Below, piece after piece: positions 1 to 10,208 of a stretch of DNA of 64,000 bases. Source of the stretch: Rhodococcus sp. Leaf247 (GTDB lineage Bacteria > Actinomycetota > Actinomycetes > Mycobacteriales > Mycobacteriaceae). The translations under genes and the position numbers were made by a program. The notes under the pieces were generated by a model, which did not search any database, was not told the origin of the DNA, and worked only from the letters and a program-made list of their open reading frames with translations. Within the stretch, counting starts at the first letter, position 1. Every line of letters starts with the position of its first letter. The stretch covers positions 471,996-535,995 of the forward strand of contig NZ_LMRP01000004.1 in assembly GCF_001426185.1 (NCBI RefSeq). Direction: 5' to 3'.

Positions 1-1129
<1,129 letters not shown>

Positions 1130-1133
<4 letters not shown>

Positions 1134-3277
1134 AGCGAGACGTACACCAGGACGATCGGACCCCGAACGCGCACACTGCTTCCCGACGCCACCGGCTCCG
1201 TGGACGCCGGTCGGCCGTCGGGCGTCGCGGAGTCGAAGACGGGGACGTACCGCGCGGCCTCGCCGGGACCGTGGCGTCGGTGATCGGGGACGACGATGTC
1301 GGCGTCGCCGCCCGAATGCAGAACCAGCAGAGCCGATTCGAAGGTCGGCGCCGGTAATCCCTCGGTCCGCAGAGTGGGGATGCGGACGTCCGAGCCGTCG
1401 ACCCACGCCTGGAGGGTTCGGGCCGAGTCGTCGTTCCACCTGTCGCCGACGATCTCGGTGCCACCGACGTCGAACCACATGAGATCGGGTTCCCCGCTCG
1501 GGGTGTCGCGTCCCGCGAAGAACTCCTGCTGCCGGAGCACGGGCGCATTCCGCCGAAACTTCAGTGCGCGTGCGAGAGTCGATGTCAGGTCGTCGTCGCG
1601 TGTGGACCAGCCGATGGCGTGGGCCTGCGCCGCAGGGGTGTCCTGCGGCACGCAGTACGCGTTGTTGTTGCCGTGCTGGGTGTGTCCCAGTTCGTCGCCG
1701 GCGAGGAACATCGGCGTGCCCGTGGACAACGCCAGGGTGGACAGGATCGCCCGGACGTGGCGATCCCGTGCGGCCAGTACGTCGGGATCGTCGGTGGGGC
1801 CTTCGACGCCGTGATCGACCGACAGGTTGTTGTCCGTTCCGTCGCGGTTGTCCTCGCCGTTCGCCTCGTTGTGCTTGTGCTTGTACGACACCAGGTCTCG
1901 CGCGGTGAAGCCGTCGTGAGCGGTGACGAAGTTGACGGAGGCCCACGGCCGGCGCCCGGTCGGAGCGTAGAGATCCTCGGACCCGGCGATACGCGAGGCG
2001 AGTTCTCGCACGCCGCCGTGGCCGGTGAAGAAGCGCCGGACGGTGTCGCGGTAGCGGTCGTTCCATTCGCTCCAGACGCCCCCGAAGCCGCCGACCTGGT
2101 AGCCGGGTCCCGTGGCGTCCCACGGCTCGGCGATCAGCTTCGTCCGGCACAGCACCGGGTCCGCGGCGATGGCGGTGAGCAACGGCGCGCGGGTGTCGAA
2201 GCGCCATCCTCCGGGTCGGCCGAGCGTGCTGGCCAGGTCGAAGCGGAAGCCGTCGACACCCAGTTCGGTGACCCAGTAGCGGAGGGAGTCGCACACCATC
2301 CTGACGACTGTGGGAGACGCCGCGTCGAGAGTGTTGCCGCATCCCGTCAGATCGATGTCGTGTCCGCGCTCGTCGAGGAGGTAGTACCCACGCGCGTCGA
2401 AACCCCTCCAGGACAACGACGGTCCGTCGACGCCACCCTCGCAGGTGTGGTTGTAGACCACGTCGAGGATCACCTCGATGCCTGCGTCGTGGAAGGTGTC
2501 GACCATGGTGCGGAACTCGTCGACCTCCGCACCGGGAACGCTGGCGTAGGACGGTTCGACCGCGAAGTACGACCCGGTCGAATATCCCCAGTGGTTCCGC
2601 ATCCCACGGGCGCGGACACCGGGCTCGGTGAGGCAGGCGTGCACCGGGAGGAGTTCGACCGCGGTGATTCCGAGCGAGAGGAGGTGATCGACGACGGCCG
2701 GCCCGGCGAGGCCGAGATATGTCCCGCGCAGGGGTTCGGGGACCGACGGGTGCGCCCCGGTGTAGGACCCCACGTGAAGTTCGTAGATCACAGTACGGTC
2801 CCAGTCCGTTTCGAGCCGCGAGCGATCGGTGACATCCTGCGGTGCGGTGACTACCGCGAGCGGAACGTGTCCGAGTGAGTCCAGCGTCGACGGTGGGCCG
2901 AAGGGATCGTCCCGGTACGGCAGGAGCCGTTGCGCGTCGCCGAGGGCACCGGTGATGCGACGCGCGTACGGGTCGAGAAGAATCTTGTTCGGGTCGAACC
3001 GATGTCCCGCCTCGGGATTCCACGGCCCGGACACCCGGTAGCCGTACACGGTTCCCACTCCGGCGTCGGAGACGACTCCGTGCCAGATGCCGTACGTACG
3101 CTCCGTCAGGCGGTACCGCGTCTCGACGGGGGACTGGTCTCCCGGCGTCACGATGCACAGGTCGACGGTCTCGGCGTCGGGTGCGTGGACGGCGAAGGCG
3201 ACACCCTCGTCGCACAGGTGCGATCCCAGAGGGAAGGGTCGGCCGGCCCCGGCTCGATGGTTCTGTTCGTGCGACAC
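1130..3277 (-). CDS. glgX: Glycogen debranching enzyme GlgX (isoamylase-type)
   Basis: Hydrolyses alpha-1,6 branches of glycogen or limit dextrins in the cytoplasm. 715 residues from GTG at 3277, which has an AGGA about 8 nt upstream; the frame is open further upstream but that part is antisense to the ABC gene. An N-terminal CBM48-like segment (GVAFAVHAPDAETV) precedes a GH13 barrel with VILDVVYNHT, GVDGFRFDLA (Asp nucleophile), LIAEPWD (acid/base Glu) and FVTAHDGF. The length fits GlgX/TreX. It is inserted, on the opposite strand, between serB-linked genes and the ABC gene, a position not occupied in M. tuberculosis. Functionally it may be linked to the alpha-glucan genes at 10.2-13 kb. Confidence 0.95.
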
Positions 3278-3328
3278 GCGTGATGATCCTGCCGTGTCTG
3301 GGCCCGGCGTGTGGGAGAAGATGGACTC

Positions 3329-4156
3329 GTGTCCGAACCTGACCCAGACCTGCTCGTCGAACTCACCGATGTTTCCGTCGTCCGTGGAGGTACGACGCTC
3401 GTCGGTCCGGTGTCGTGGAACGTCGAACTGGACGAGCGATGGGTCGTGCTGGGCCCGAACGGCGCCGGCAAGACCACGTTGCTGCGAGTCGCGGCCGCGG
3501 AGTTGTACCCGACCACGGGTGTCGCCAACGTTCTGGGCGAATCTCTGGGCCACGTCGACATCTCCGAGTTGAAGCCACGTATCGGCTTGTCCTCGTCGTC
3601 GCTGGCGGGACGCATTCCCGCCGACGAGGTGGTCGCGGACCTGGTCGTGTCCGCCGGCTACGCCGTACTCGGCCGGTGGCGGGAGAAGTACGACGCCGTC
3701 GACGACGAGCGTGCGGTCAACATGCTGGAGACGGCGGGAATCGAACACCTCGCACGCCGCACGTTCGGCACTCTGTCCGAGGGGGAGCGCAAGCGGGTGC
3801 TCATCGCCCGTGCGTTGATGACCGATCCCGAACTGCTGCTCCTCGACGAACCCGCCGCAGGTCTCGACCTGGGTGGCCGCGAGGACCTCGTGGCCATCCT
3901 CACGGATCTGGCGATGGACCCGGATGCGCCGGCGACCGTCCTGATCACGCACCACGTCGAGGAGATCCCGCCCGGCTTCACACACGCGATGTTGTTGAAG
4001 GAGGGCGGCGTCGTGGCCCAGGGCCTGATCGACGACGTCATCACCGAGGAACATCTGTCGACGGCGTTCAGTCAGGGCATCGCGCTGGACCGGGTCGACG
4101 GACGATTCTTCGCCCGCCGCAAGCGGAGTCGGTCCTCGCACCGGCGCGCGAGATGA
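3329..4156 (+). CDS. ABC transporter ATP-binding protein (Rv3041c-like)
   Basis: 275-residue cytoplasmic ATPase. Walker A GPNGAGKTT near residue 43, variant signature LSEGERKRV, Walker B LLLLDEPAAGLD and the switch histidine in ITHHVEE are all present. GTG at 3329 was chosen because GGGAGAAG lies 8 nt upstream; a GTG at 3311 is in frame but overlaps that Shine-Dalgarno. No membrane subunit is adjacent, as for the M. tuberculosis homologue, so the substrate or partner is unknown; the fold resembles solitary ATPases of the YlmA/ModF type. The stop overlaps the ATG of the NUDIX gene (ATGA). It is divergent from glgX with about 50 nt between. Confidence 0.92.
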   Translation: MSEPDPDLLVELTDVSVVRGGTTLVGPVSWNVELDERWVVLGPNGAGKTTLLRVAAAELYPTTGVANVLGESLGHVDISELKPRIGLSSSSLAGRIPADEVVADLVVSAGYAVLGRWREKYDAVDDERAVNMLETAGIEHLARRTFGTLSEGERKRVLIARALMTDPELLLLDEPAAGLDLGGREDLVAILTDLAMDPDAPATVLITHHVEEIPPGFTHAMLLKEGGVVAQGLIDDVITEEHLSTAFSQGIALDRVDGRFFARRKRSRSSHRRAR

Positions 4157-4941
4157 GCACTCCCGCAGCTCTGCGTGACGCGTCCACCGTCCTTCTCCTG
4201 CGCGACGGGTCCGCCGGTCTCGAGGTGTTCCTGCAACGCCGGGTCGGACGGATGGCGTTCGCTGCCGGGATGACGGTCTTCCCGGGAGGCGGGGTCGACC
4301 CGTCGGATTGCACGCCCGCCGACGGCAAGGACCGATGGGTGGGTCCGCCGCCGTCGTGGTGGGCCGAGAAGTTCGAGACCGACGACGGGACTGCCCGCGC
4401 GCTGGTCCTCGCCGCCGTGCGGGAGACGTTCGAGGAATGCGGCGTCCTGTTCGCCGGATCCGATGCGGAGTCGGTGGTCGCGGACACGGCCGAGTACGCG
4501 GAGGGTCGACGCGCGGTGGAGCGGCACGATGTGGCGTTCGGCGCTTTCCTTGCCGACGCGTCCCTGGTGGTGCGCGCCGATCTGCTGACGCCGTACGCGC
4601 GGTGGATCACCCCGGAGGGGGAGACCACGCGCCGTTACGACACCAGGTTCTTCGCGGCGGCGGTGCCGTCGGGTCAGCGACCGGACGGTGAGACCTCCGA
4701 GGCGTCGGACGCGTCATGGGTCCGCCCGTCCGTCGCGCTGGAGGAGTTGCGGCGCGGCGACCGGGTCATGCTGCCGCCCACCTGGGCCTGCCTGAGGCAG
4801 CTCGGTGCGCACGACACGGTCGAGAGCGCGATGTCCGACACGGTGGACCTCGCACCGGTGTGTCCGCGTGTCACGACCGCTAACGGTGCCGTGCGAGTCG
4901 ACTTCGCCGACGCCGGGGCGTACTACGCCGATCTCCCGTGA
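4153..4941 (+). CDS. NUDIX hydrolase (Rv3040c-like)
   Basis: 262 residues starting at the ATG of an ATGA overlap with the ABC gene. The NUDIX fold is indicated by an early strand ASTVLLLRDG, the VFPGGG turn and the REtfEEcGV half of the NUDIX box around residues 95-103. The first half of the box is degenerate: the usual GX5E spacing is not met, and an insertion separates GGG from REXXEE. This matches the RNU7/NUDT19-like long NUDIX proteins, some of which act on CoA derivatives; that would suit the crotonase downstream. Substrate not determinable from sequence. Confidence 0.85.
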   Translation: MSTPAALRDASTVLLLRDGSAGLEVFLQRRVGRMAFAAGMTVFPGGGVDPSDCTPADGKDRWVGPPPSWWAEKFETDDGTARALVLAAVRETFEECGVLFAGSDAESVVADTAEYAEGRRAVERHDVAFGAFLADASLVVRADLLTPYARWITPEGETTRRYDTRFFAAAVPSGQRPDGETSEASDASWVRPSVALEELRRGDRVMLPPTWACLRQLGAHDTVESAMSDTVDLAPVCPRVTTANGAVRVDFADAGAYYADLP

Positions 4942-4966
4942 CACCCACCCGGTAGCGTCCACGGGC

Positions 4967-5746
4967 ATGGCTGAATTCGTGACCCTGGACGTCCGCGACG
5001 GCATCGGGACCATCCGCTTGTCCCGACCACCGATGAACGCGCTGAACCGACAGGTCCAGGGTGAACTGCTGGAGGTGTCGCGCGCCGCGTCGGATAATTC
5101 CGACGTCCACGCTGTCGTCGTGTACGGCGGTGAGAAGGTGTTCGCGGCGGGCGCGGACATCAAGGAGATGGCGGCGATGTCCTTCGGGCAGATGACCGAC
5201 GCCATCGGCAGCCTGCAGGCCGGGCTGGGCGCCGTGGCGGCCATTCCGAAGCCGACCGTCGCCGCGATCACGGGGTACGCGCTCGGCGGTGGCCTGGAGG
5301 TGGCACTGGCCGCGGATCGACGCATCGTGGGCGACAACGCGAAGCTGGGTGTTCCCGAGGTTCTGCTGGGGGTGATCCCCGGAGGCGGCGGCACGCAGCG
5401 GCTGGCTCGGCTCATCGGTCCGAGCAAGGCCAAGGACATGGTGTTCACGGGTCGGTTCGTCGGAGCCGAGGAAGCACTGAGCATCGGTCTCGTCGACGAG
5501 GTGGTCGCTCCCGACGCCGTCTACGAGGCGGCACTGGCATGGGCTCGGCAGTTCGTGGGTGGCGCGTCCCGCGCACTGGCCGCAGCCAAGGCGGCCGTCG
5601 ACGAGGGGCTGGACACGGACCTGGCGACCGGCCTCAAGATCGAGGCGCACGTGTTCGCGTCGCTCTTCGCCACCGAGGATCGGGCGATCGGCATGGCGTC
5701 GTTCCTCGAGAACGGTCCCGGCAAGGCCACCTTCACCGGCAACTGA
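4967..5746 (+). CDS. Enoyl-CoA hydratase/isomerase family protein (EchA17-like)
   Basis: 259-residue crotonase, hydrating trans-2-enoyl-CoA in beta-oxidation. Both catalytic glutamates are in place: GGGLEVALAAD around residue 110 and PEVLLGVIPGGGGTQ around residue 130; the oxyanion-hole segment FAAGADIKEM is near residue 62. ATG at 4967 is preceded by TAGCGT and 8 nt, consistent with a leaderless or nearly leaderless transcript; there is no Shine-Dalgarno. Position equals Rv3039c of M. tuberculosis. Contrast with the second crotonase at 60.1 kb, which lacks the first Glu. Confidence 0.94.
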   Translation: MAEFVTLDVRDGIGTIRLSRPPMNALNRQVQGELLEVSRAASDNSDVHAVVVYGGEKVFAAGADIKEMAAMSFGQMTDAIGSLQAGLGAVAAIPKPTVAAITGYALGGGLEVALAADRRIVGDNAKLGVPEVLLGVIPGGGGTQRLARLIGPSKAKDMVFTGRFVGAEEALSIGLVDEVVAPDAVYEAALAWARQFVGGASRALAAAKAAVDEGLDTDLATGLKIEAHVFASLFATEDRAIGMASFLENGPGKATFTGN

Positions 5747-5782
5747 CGGACTCGCTCCTCACACCAAGTAGGCTCATCGTCC

Positions 5783-6796
5783 ATGACCGCTCGTGAACCG
5801 CACCCCGACACCGCCGCGACGACCGACGCCGGGTCCGACCCGGCGCCGCGTCCGCACGCGAGCGCCGAGGAAGTGCAGGCTGCCCGGTCCGACACCAAGC
5901 TCGCCCAGGTCCTCTACCACGACTGGGAAGCGGAGACCTACGACGACAAGTGGTCGATCTCCTACGACGAGCGCTGCATCGACTACGCCCGCGGACGGTT
6001 CGACGCCGTGGCCGGAGATCAGGCACTTCCGTACGGGCGCGCTCTGGAACTGGGCTGCGGCACCGGCTTCTTCCTGCTGAATCTGATGCAGAGCGGCGTC
6101 GCTGCCACGGGATCGGTCACCGACCTGTCTCCGGGCATGGTCAAGGTCGCACTGCGCAATGCCGAGCACCTGGGGCTCGACGTCGACGGCCGCGTCGCCG
6201 ACGCGGAGACCATCCCGTACGAGGACGACACGTTCGACCTCGTCGTCGGTCACGCCGTGCTGCACCACATTCCGGATGTCGAGCAGTCGCTGCGCGAGGT
6301 TCTCCGCGTTCTCAAGCCGGGCGGGCGCTTCGTCTTCGCTGGCGAGCCGACGACGGTGGGCAACTTCTACGCCCGCTGGCTGGGACGGCTGACGTGGGAA
6401 GCCACTACCCGTACGACCCGCCTGCCGTTCCTCGCCGACTGGCGGCGCCCGCAGCAGGAGCTGGACGAGTCCTCGCGTGCCGCGGCTCTCGAAGCCGTGG
6501 TGGACCTGCACACGTTCGATCCGACGGAGCTCGAGAACATCGCTATCGCGGCCGGAGCCGACGAGGTTCACGCCAAGACCGAGGAGTTCGCCGCGGCGCT
6601 CCTCGGATGGCCGGTGCGCACCTTCGAGGCAGCCGTCCCGGCCGAGAAGTTGGGCTGGGGCTGGGCCAGGTTCGCGTTCAACGGATGGAAGTCGCTGAGC
6701 TGGTTGGACGAGAACGTGCTGCACCACGTCGTTCCGCGCGGCTACTTCTACAACGTGATGATCACCGGCACCAAGCCGGACTCCGCGTCGAGCTGA
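5783..6796 (+). CDS. Class I SAM-dependent methyltransferase (Rv3038c-like)
   Basis: 337 residues. SAM-binding motif I LELGCGTGFFLLNL near residue 88, a motif II acidic residue in VTDLSPGMVKVA, and DTFDLVVGHAVLHHIPD (motif IV) followed by LREVLRVLKPGGRFVF. Residues 1-35 are charged and probably flexible. The C-terminal 100 residues carry no known motif. ATG at 5783 follows TAGGCT by 8 nt with no Shine-Dalgarno. Substrate unknown; it sits beside a second methyltransferase-like gene and upstream of the methylated-glucan cluster, so a role in carbohydrate or lipid methylation is possible but only by position. Confidence 0.9.
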   Translation: MTAREPHPDTAATTDAGSDPAPRPHASAEEVQAARSDTKLAQVLYHDWEAETYDDKWSISYDERCIDYARGRFDAVAGDQALPYGRALELGCGTGFFLLNLMQSGVAATGSVTDLSPGMVKVALRNAEHLGLDVDGRVADAETIPYEDDTFDLVVGHAVLHHIPDVEQSLREVLRVLKPGGRFVFAGEPTTVGNFYARWLGRLTWEATTRTTRLPFLADWRRPQQELDESSRAAALEAVVDLHTFDPTELENIAIAAGADEVHAKTEEFAAALLGWPVRTFEAAVPAEKLGWGWARFAFNGWKSLSWLDENVLHHVVPRGYFYNVMITGTKPDSASS

Positions 6797-6808
6797 CACT
6801 CTCCACAC

Positions 6809-8008
6809 GTGGGATACGCGTTCGACGTCCACGATGTCGCGCACCTGTCGGCCCGCCCCGATGAGCTGACCGAGGTCGACGGCTATTCGCTGACCCCGGC
6901 GTCGTTGGTGTCCGACATCGGGCGGATCAGGTCGACGTTCGGCGACCGTACGGCAGCGCTGGTCGAGACCGTCACCCTGCGTCGACGGGCTCGCGTCAAG
7001 TTGCCCTTCGCATCGTCCTGGCTGTTCACCGACGATGCCCTGCAGCAGTCCACCACGGAGCTGGTGTCGCGGCACCGGGCCGAGCGGCTACGTGGTCGAC
7101 GGGTGCACGACGTCACGTGTTCGATCGGGACCGAGCTGCACATCCTCCGTGACACGGCCGAGATGGTCGTGGGCAGTGACCTGGACGCGGTGCGTCTCGC
7201 GATGGCGCAGCACAACGTTCCGGGCGTCCCCGTGCTGCGGGCCGACGCTCTCACCCCGACCACGCGCGATACGGTCGTCGTCGCGGATCCGGGTCGACGG
7301 GCCGGGGGTCGACGCCGTCACGACCCGGCAGCGTTGGAACCGCCGCTGCCGGCCTTGCTGGACGTCTATGCCGGTCGCGACCTCGTCGTGAAGTGCGCGC
7401 CGGGCCTCGATGTCGACTCCCTGGATCTCGACGCTCGCGGGGTGCGGGCCGAGGTGGAAGTGGTGTCGCTGGACGGCGGTGTCCGAGAGGCATGCCTCTG
7501 GTTCGGGGGAGTCGCCGACGCATCAGTTCGTCGTCGGGCGACCGTGCTGCGATCGGACGGGACGCACTGGACTGTCACCGACACCGAGCCCGACGACATC
7601 GCCGAGGACAGGGAACCCGGCCGCTACATCGTCGACCCCGACGGCGCGGTCGTGCGGGCTGGTCTGGTGCGGCACTACGCCGCCCGACACGGCTTGTGGC
7701 AGCTCGATCCGCGCATCGCGCATCTCACGGGCGATGCTCTTCCCGCCGACACCACCGGATTCGAGATCGTGGAGCGCCTGCCGTTCACGGAGAAGATCCT
7801 GCGGAAGCGGTTGGCGGAGTGGGACTGTGGATCACTGGAAATCCTGGTGCGCGGGATCGACGTCGACCCGGCCGTTCTCCGGCCTCGGCTCGACTTGCGC
7901 GGCAGTCGGCCCATGAGCCTGGTGATCACGCGGATCGGACGAACCGCCGCAGCCTTCGTCTGTGGGCCACGAACGTCCGGCGCGCAGACGGATCAGCGGA
8001 ACGAGTAG
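6809..8008 (+). CDS. THUMP-like domain SAM-dependent methyltransferase (Rv3037c-like)
   Basis: 399 residues, GTG start 12 nt after the preceding gene. A Rossmann-type region near residues 95-170 has VHDVTCSIGTELHIL (motif I-like), VVGSDLDAVRLAMAQHN and VVVADPGRRAGGRR, where DPGRR replaces the usual catalytic NPP/DPP. The C-terminal part (EIVERLPFTEKILRKRL, then LEILVRG) is the THUMP-like module found in actinobacterial proteins of this type. M. tuberculosis Rv3037c has been listed with the methylglucose lipopolysaccharide genes. RNA or sugar could be the substrate; I cannot decide. The 3' end overlaps the convergent lipoprotein gene by 16 nt. Confidence 0.85.
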   Translation: MGYAFDVHDVAHLSARPDELTEVDGYSLTPASLVSDIGRIRSTFGDRTAALVETVTLRRRARVKLPFASSWLFTDDALQQSTTELVSRHRAERLRGRRVHDVTCSIGTELHILRDTAEMVVGSDLDAVRLAMAQHNVPGVPVLRADALTPTTRDTVVVADPGRRAGGRRRHDPAALEPPLPALLDVYAGRDLVVKCAPGLDVDSLDLDARGVRAEVEVVSLDGGVREACLWFGGVADASVRRRATVLRSDGTHWTVTDTEPDDIAEDREPGRYIVDPDGAVVRAGLVRHYAARHGLWQLDPRIAHLTGDALPADTTGFEIVERLPFTEKILRKRLAEWDCGSLEILVRGIDVDPAVLRPRLDLRGSRPMSLVITRIGRTAAAFVCGPRTSGAQTDQRNE

Positions 8009-9342
8009 AGAGCACCCAGTGCAGTCGGAACGACGACCTCGCCCTCCGGGCCGACGACGACACCGGGGCTGTATCCGGTCGAGCCCGGCATCGCATCGGT
8101 GTCCACGGTCTCGCCGGTGGTCAGGTCGAACGTCACGAGCGACAGTTCGTCGTTGCCGGTGACGGTGTACCCGGTGGAACCTCCGGCCAGTGCGGGAGAT
8201 CCTTGCTGCACCAGATCGTCGCGCTTCCACAGGCTTTCGGGCCGATCACCGGCGTCGCGGATGGCCTGCAGGCGACTGCCGGCCCCGCCCGCCGGGACGA
8301 TGATGCCGTCGGGGGAGACGGCGACGCTGCCGGCCGCGCGATCACCGACGAAGTACGACCAGATGGGGGTGCCGTCCTCGGTGGAGTACGCGCGTACCGT
8401 GCCTTCGACGTCGGTGAGGTAGACGCGCGAACCATCGGGCGAGAGAACGGGACTCGACGTGACCGAACTCGGCAGCAGCGGTGAGGACCACGCTTCCTCG
8501 AGCGACGGGGTGTCACCGCCGGTGTAGGTCAGGGCGACCAGTTGCGGGGCGATCGCGCCGGCGCGCCACAGCACGACGTACACGGTCGAGGAGCTCGGAT
8601 CGACCGCGGGCGATGCGGCGACGGCGCAGTCGGGTCCGCCCACGAGGCAGGTCAGCAGACCGTCGTTCGCCGGGCGCAGTTCGGCATTCGGTAAATCGAG
8701 GGGGAGCGGCGGTGGGACGAGATCGAGGATCGGCGCCACGGCGACACCGGTCTGGTTGCTCAGGACGTTGGTCTGACCGAACTGGGTCATCACCAGCACG
8801 TTGCCGTCGGGAAGGAACTGGGGTGTCCGGGGCACGCCGTACACCGGTGTACGCCAGCGAAGTTGGCCGTTGGGGTTGATCGAGCTCATGCTGCCGTCGT
8901 CGCCGGCGTAGAGGTTGGACGCCGTGTCCGCGACGGCGGTCGAGGAGATACCGGACGGTCCGAGGGAATTGCAGAACCGCTTACGGCCCGTCGCTCCCTG
9001 GAACGAGCCGAGGGCGCACCCCACATCCCCGGTCGACGTGACCGTCACCTGGCCGTCGGGTCCGATGGACGGCCGAGTGGCCGTGGGCGCACCGAGGGGG
9101 CGCATCCAGTCCAAGGAGAGCTCACGCGACCCGTTCGTGGTCACCGAGGCGCTGTTGTGAGCGTCCGCCAGACCTCCCTGCCACCCGGCGTGCCCGAAGA
9201 TGTCGATGGGATCGGTGTCCGACGCGCAGGCTCCCAGAAGGAGCGCACTCACCGCGGCGACGGACACGGCGGCGGCCCGTACACGGGCGGCGGGCGCCGG
9301 CCGACGAGCGCGAACCGAGGCCCGCGTGTTCTCGTCGTGCAT
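7993..9342 (-). CDS. PQQ-like beta-propeller lipoprotein (Rv3035-like)
   Basis: 449 residues. After about 30 Arg/Ala-rich residues there is a hydrophobic signal with lipobox LLLGAC, so the protein should be lipid-anchored outside the cytoplasmic membrane. The rest is a series of short beta-rich repeats with blade-like segments (SPDGSRVYLTD, GTPIWSYFVGD, SPDGIIVPAG), typical of PQQ/WD40-like propellers such as BamB. ATG 9342 is preceded by AGGAGG and 4 nt; an in-frame start 33 nt further up lacks this. Role unknown; the corresponding M. tuberculosis gene is Rv3035 in the same neighbourhood. It is convergent with the THUMP-like gene. Confidence 0.87.
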   Translation of the reverse strand: MHDENTRASVRARRPAPAARVRAAAVSVAAVSALLLGACASDTDPIDIFGHAGWQGGLADAHNSASVTTNGSRELSLDWMRPLGAPTATRPSIGPDGQVTVTSTGDVGCALGSFQGATGRKRFCNSLGPSGISSTAVADTASNLYAGDDGSMSSINPNGQLRWRTPVYGVPRTPQFLPDGNVLVMTQFGQTNVLSNQTGVAVAPILDLVPPPLPLDLPNAELRPANDGLLTCLVGGPDCAVAASPAVDPSSSTVYVVLWRAGAIAPQLVALTYTGGDTPSLEEAWSSPLLPSSVTSSPVLSPDGSRVYLTDVEGTVRAYSTEDGTPIWSYFVGDRAAGSVAVSPDGIIVPAGGAGSRLQAIRDAGDRPESLWKRDDLVQQGSPALAGGSTGYTVTGNDELSLVTFDLTTGETVDTDAMPGSTGYSPGVVVGPEGEVVVPTALGALYSFR

Positions 9343-9451
9343 GCACCCTCCTGACGGTCTGTCCCTGATCGGCACGCACGAGACTATCGGCTGAAAAGAT
9401 CCGCCCGGCCCCCGGCCTGCGGATGGTCCTCACGACAGTAAGGTGCCGGTC

Positions 9452-10204
9452 ATGACGAGCATGTGGAACGCGCCGCTGCGGACACGGTGGAAAGGTTCGC
9501 GTCGACGGGACGCCGACCAGGCGCGGTTCCTGACGCCCGCGTCGCTGAAGTGGGTGATCGAGCACAAGGCGTACACGCCCTGGTATCTGGTGCGGTACTA
9601 CCGCCTGGCGAAGTTCAAGGCCGCCAACCCCCATGTGGTGTTGCGCGGCATGGTGTTCCTGGGCAAGAACGTCGAGATCCACGCGACGCCGGAACTGGCG
9701 CGGCTCGAGATCGGGCGCTGGGTGCACATCGGTGACGGCAACGCGATCCGGTGCCACGAGGGGTCGTTGCGCATCGGTGACAAAGTGGTCTTCGGCAAGG
9801 ACAACGTCGTCAACACCTATCTCGACATCGAGATCGGTGCGTCCACGCTGGTGGCCGACTGGTGCTACATCTGCGACTTCGATCACCGCACCGACGACGT
9901 CACGGTGCCCATCAAGGATCAGGGCATCGTCAAGTCGCCGGTGCGCATCGGACCCGACACGTGGATCGCGGCGAAGGTGACGGTGCTGCGCGAGACGGTC
10001 GTCGGTCGCGGATGCGTCCTGGGTGCGCACGCGGTGGTCAAAGGCCACGTACCCGACTACGGCATCGCGGTCGGTGCGCCCGCTCGCGTCGTGCGCAATC
10101 GGAAGGCGGACTGGGAGGCGGGCGCCGAAGATAGGGCGAGATACGTTGCTGCACTGGAGGACATCGCGCGCAAGAAGGCCGCGGGGCCCGACCCGACGGT
10201 CTGA
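9452..10204 (+). CDS. Left-handed beta-helix acyltransferase (Rv3034c-like)
   Basis: 250 residues. From about residue 60 to 215 hexapeptide repeats form a left-handed beta helix (LEIGRWVHIGDGNAI, LRIGDKVVFGKDNVV, VRIGPDTWIAAKVTV, VVGRGCVLGAHAVV), ending in YGIAVGAPARVV as in LacA/WbbJ acyltransferases. It probably acylates a sugar. TAAGGT at 9439-9444 lies 7 nt before ATG 9452, so that ATG is the likely leaderless start; the in-frame GTG at 9443 falls inside this hexamer. Convergent with the glucosyltransferase operon (4 nt gap). Its M. tuberculosis counterpart belongs to the methylglucose lipopolysaccharide neighbourhood. Confidence 0.9.
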   Translation: MTSMWNAPLRTRWKGSRRRDADQARFLTPASLKWVIEHKAYTPWYLVRYYRLAKFKAANPHVVLRGMVFLGKNVEIHATPELARLEIGRWVHIGDGNAIRCHEGSLRIGDKVVFGKDNVVNTYLDIEIGASTLVADWCYICDFDHRTDDVTVPIKDQGIVKSPVRIGPDTWIAAKVTVLRETVVGRGCVLGAHAVVKGHVPDYGIAVGAPARVVRNRKADWEAGAEDRARYVAALEDIARKKAAGPDPTV

Positions 10205-10208
10205 GACC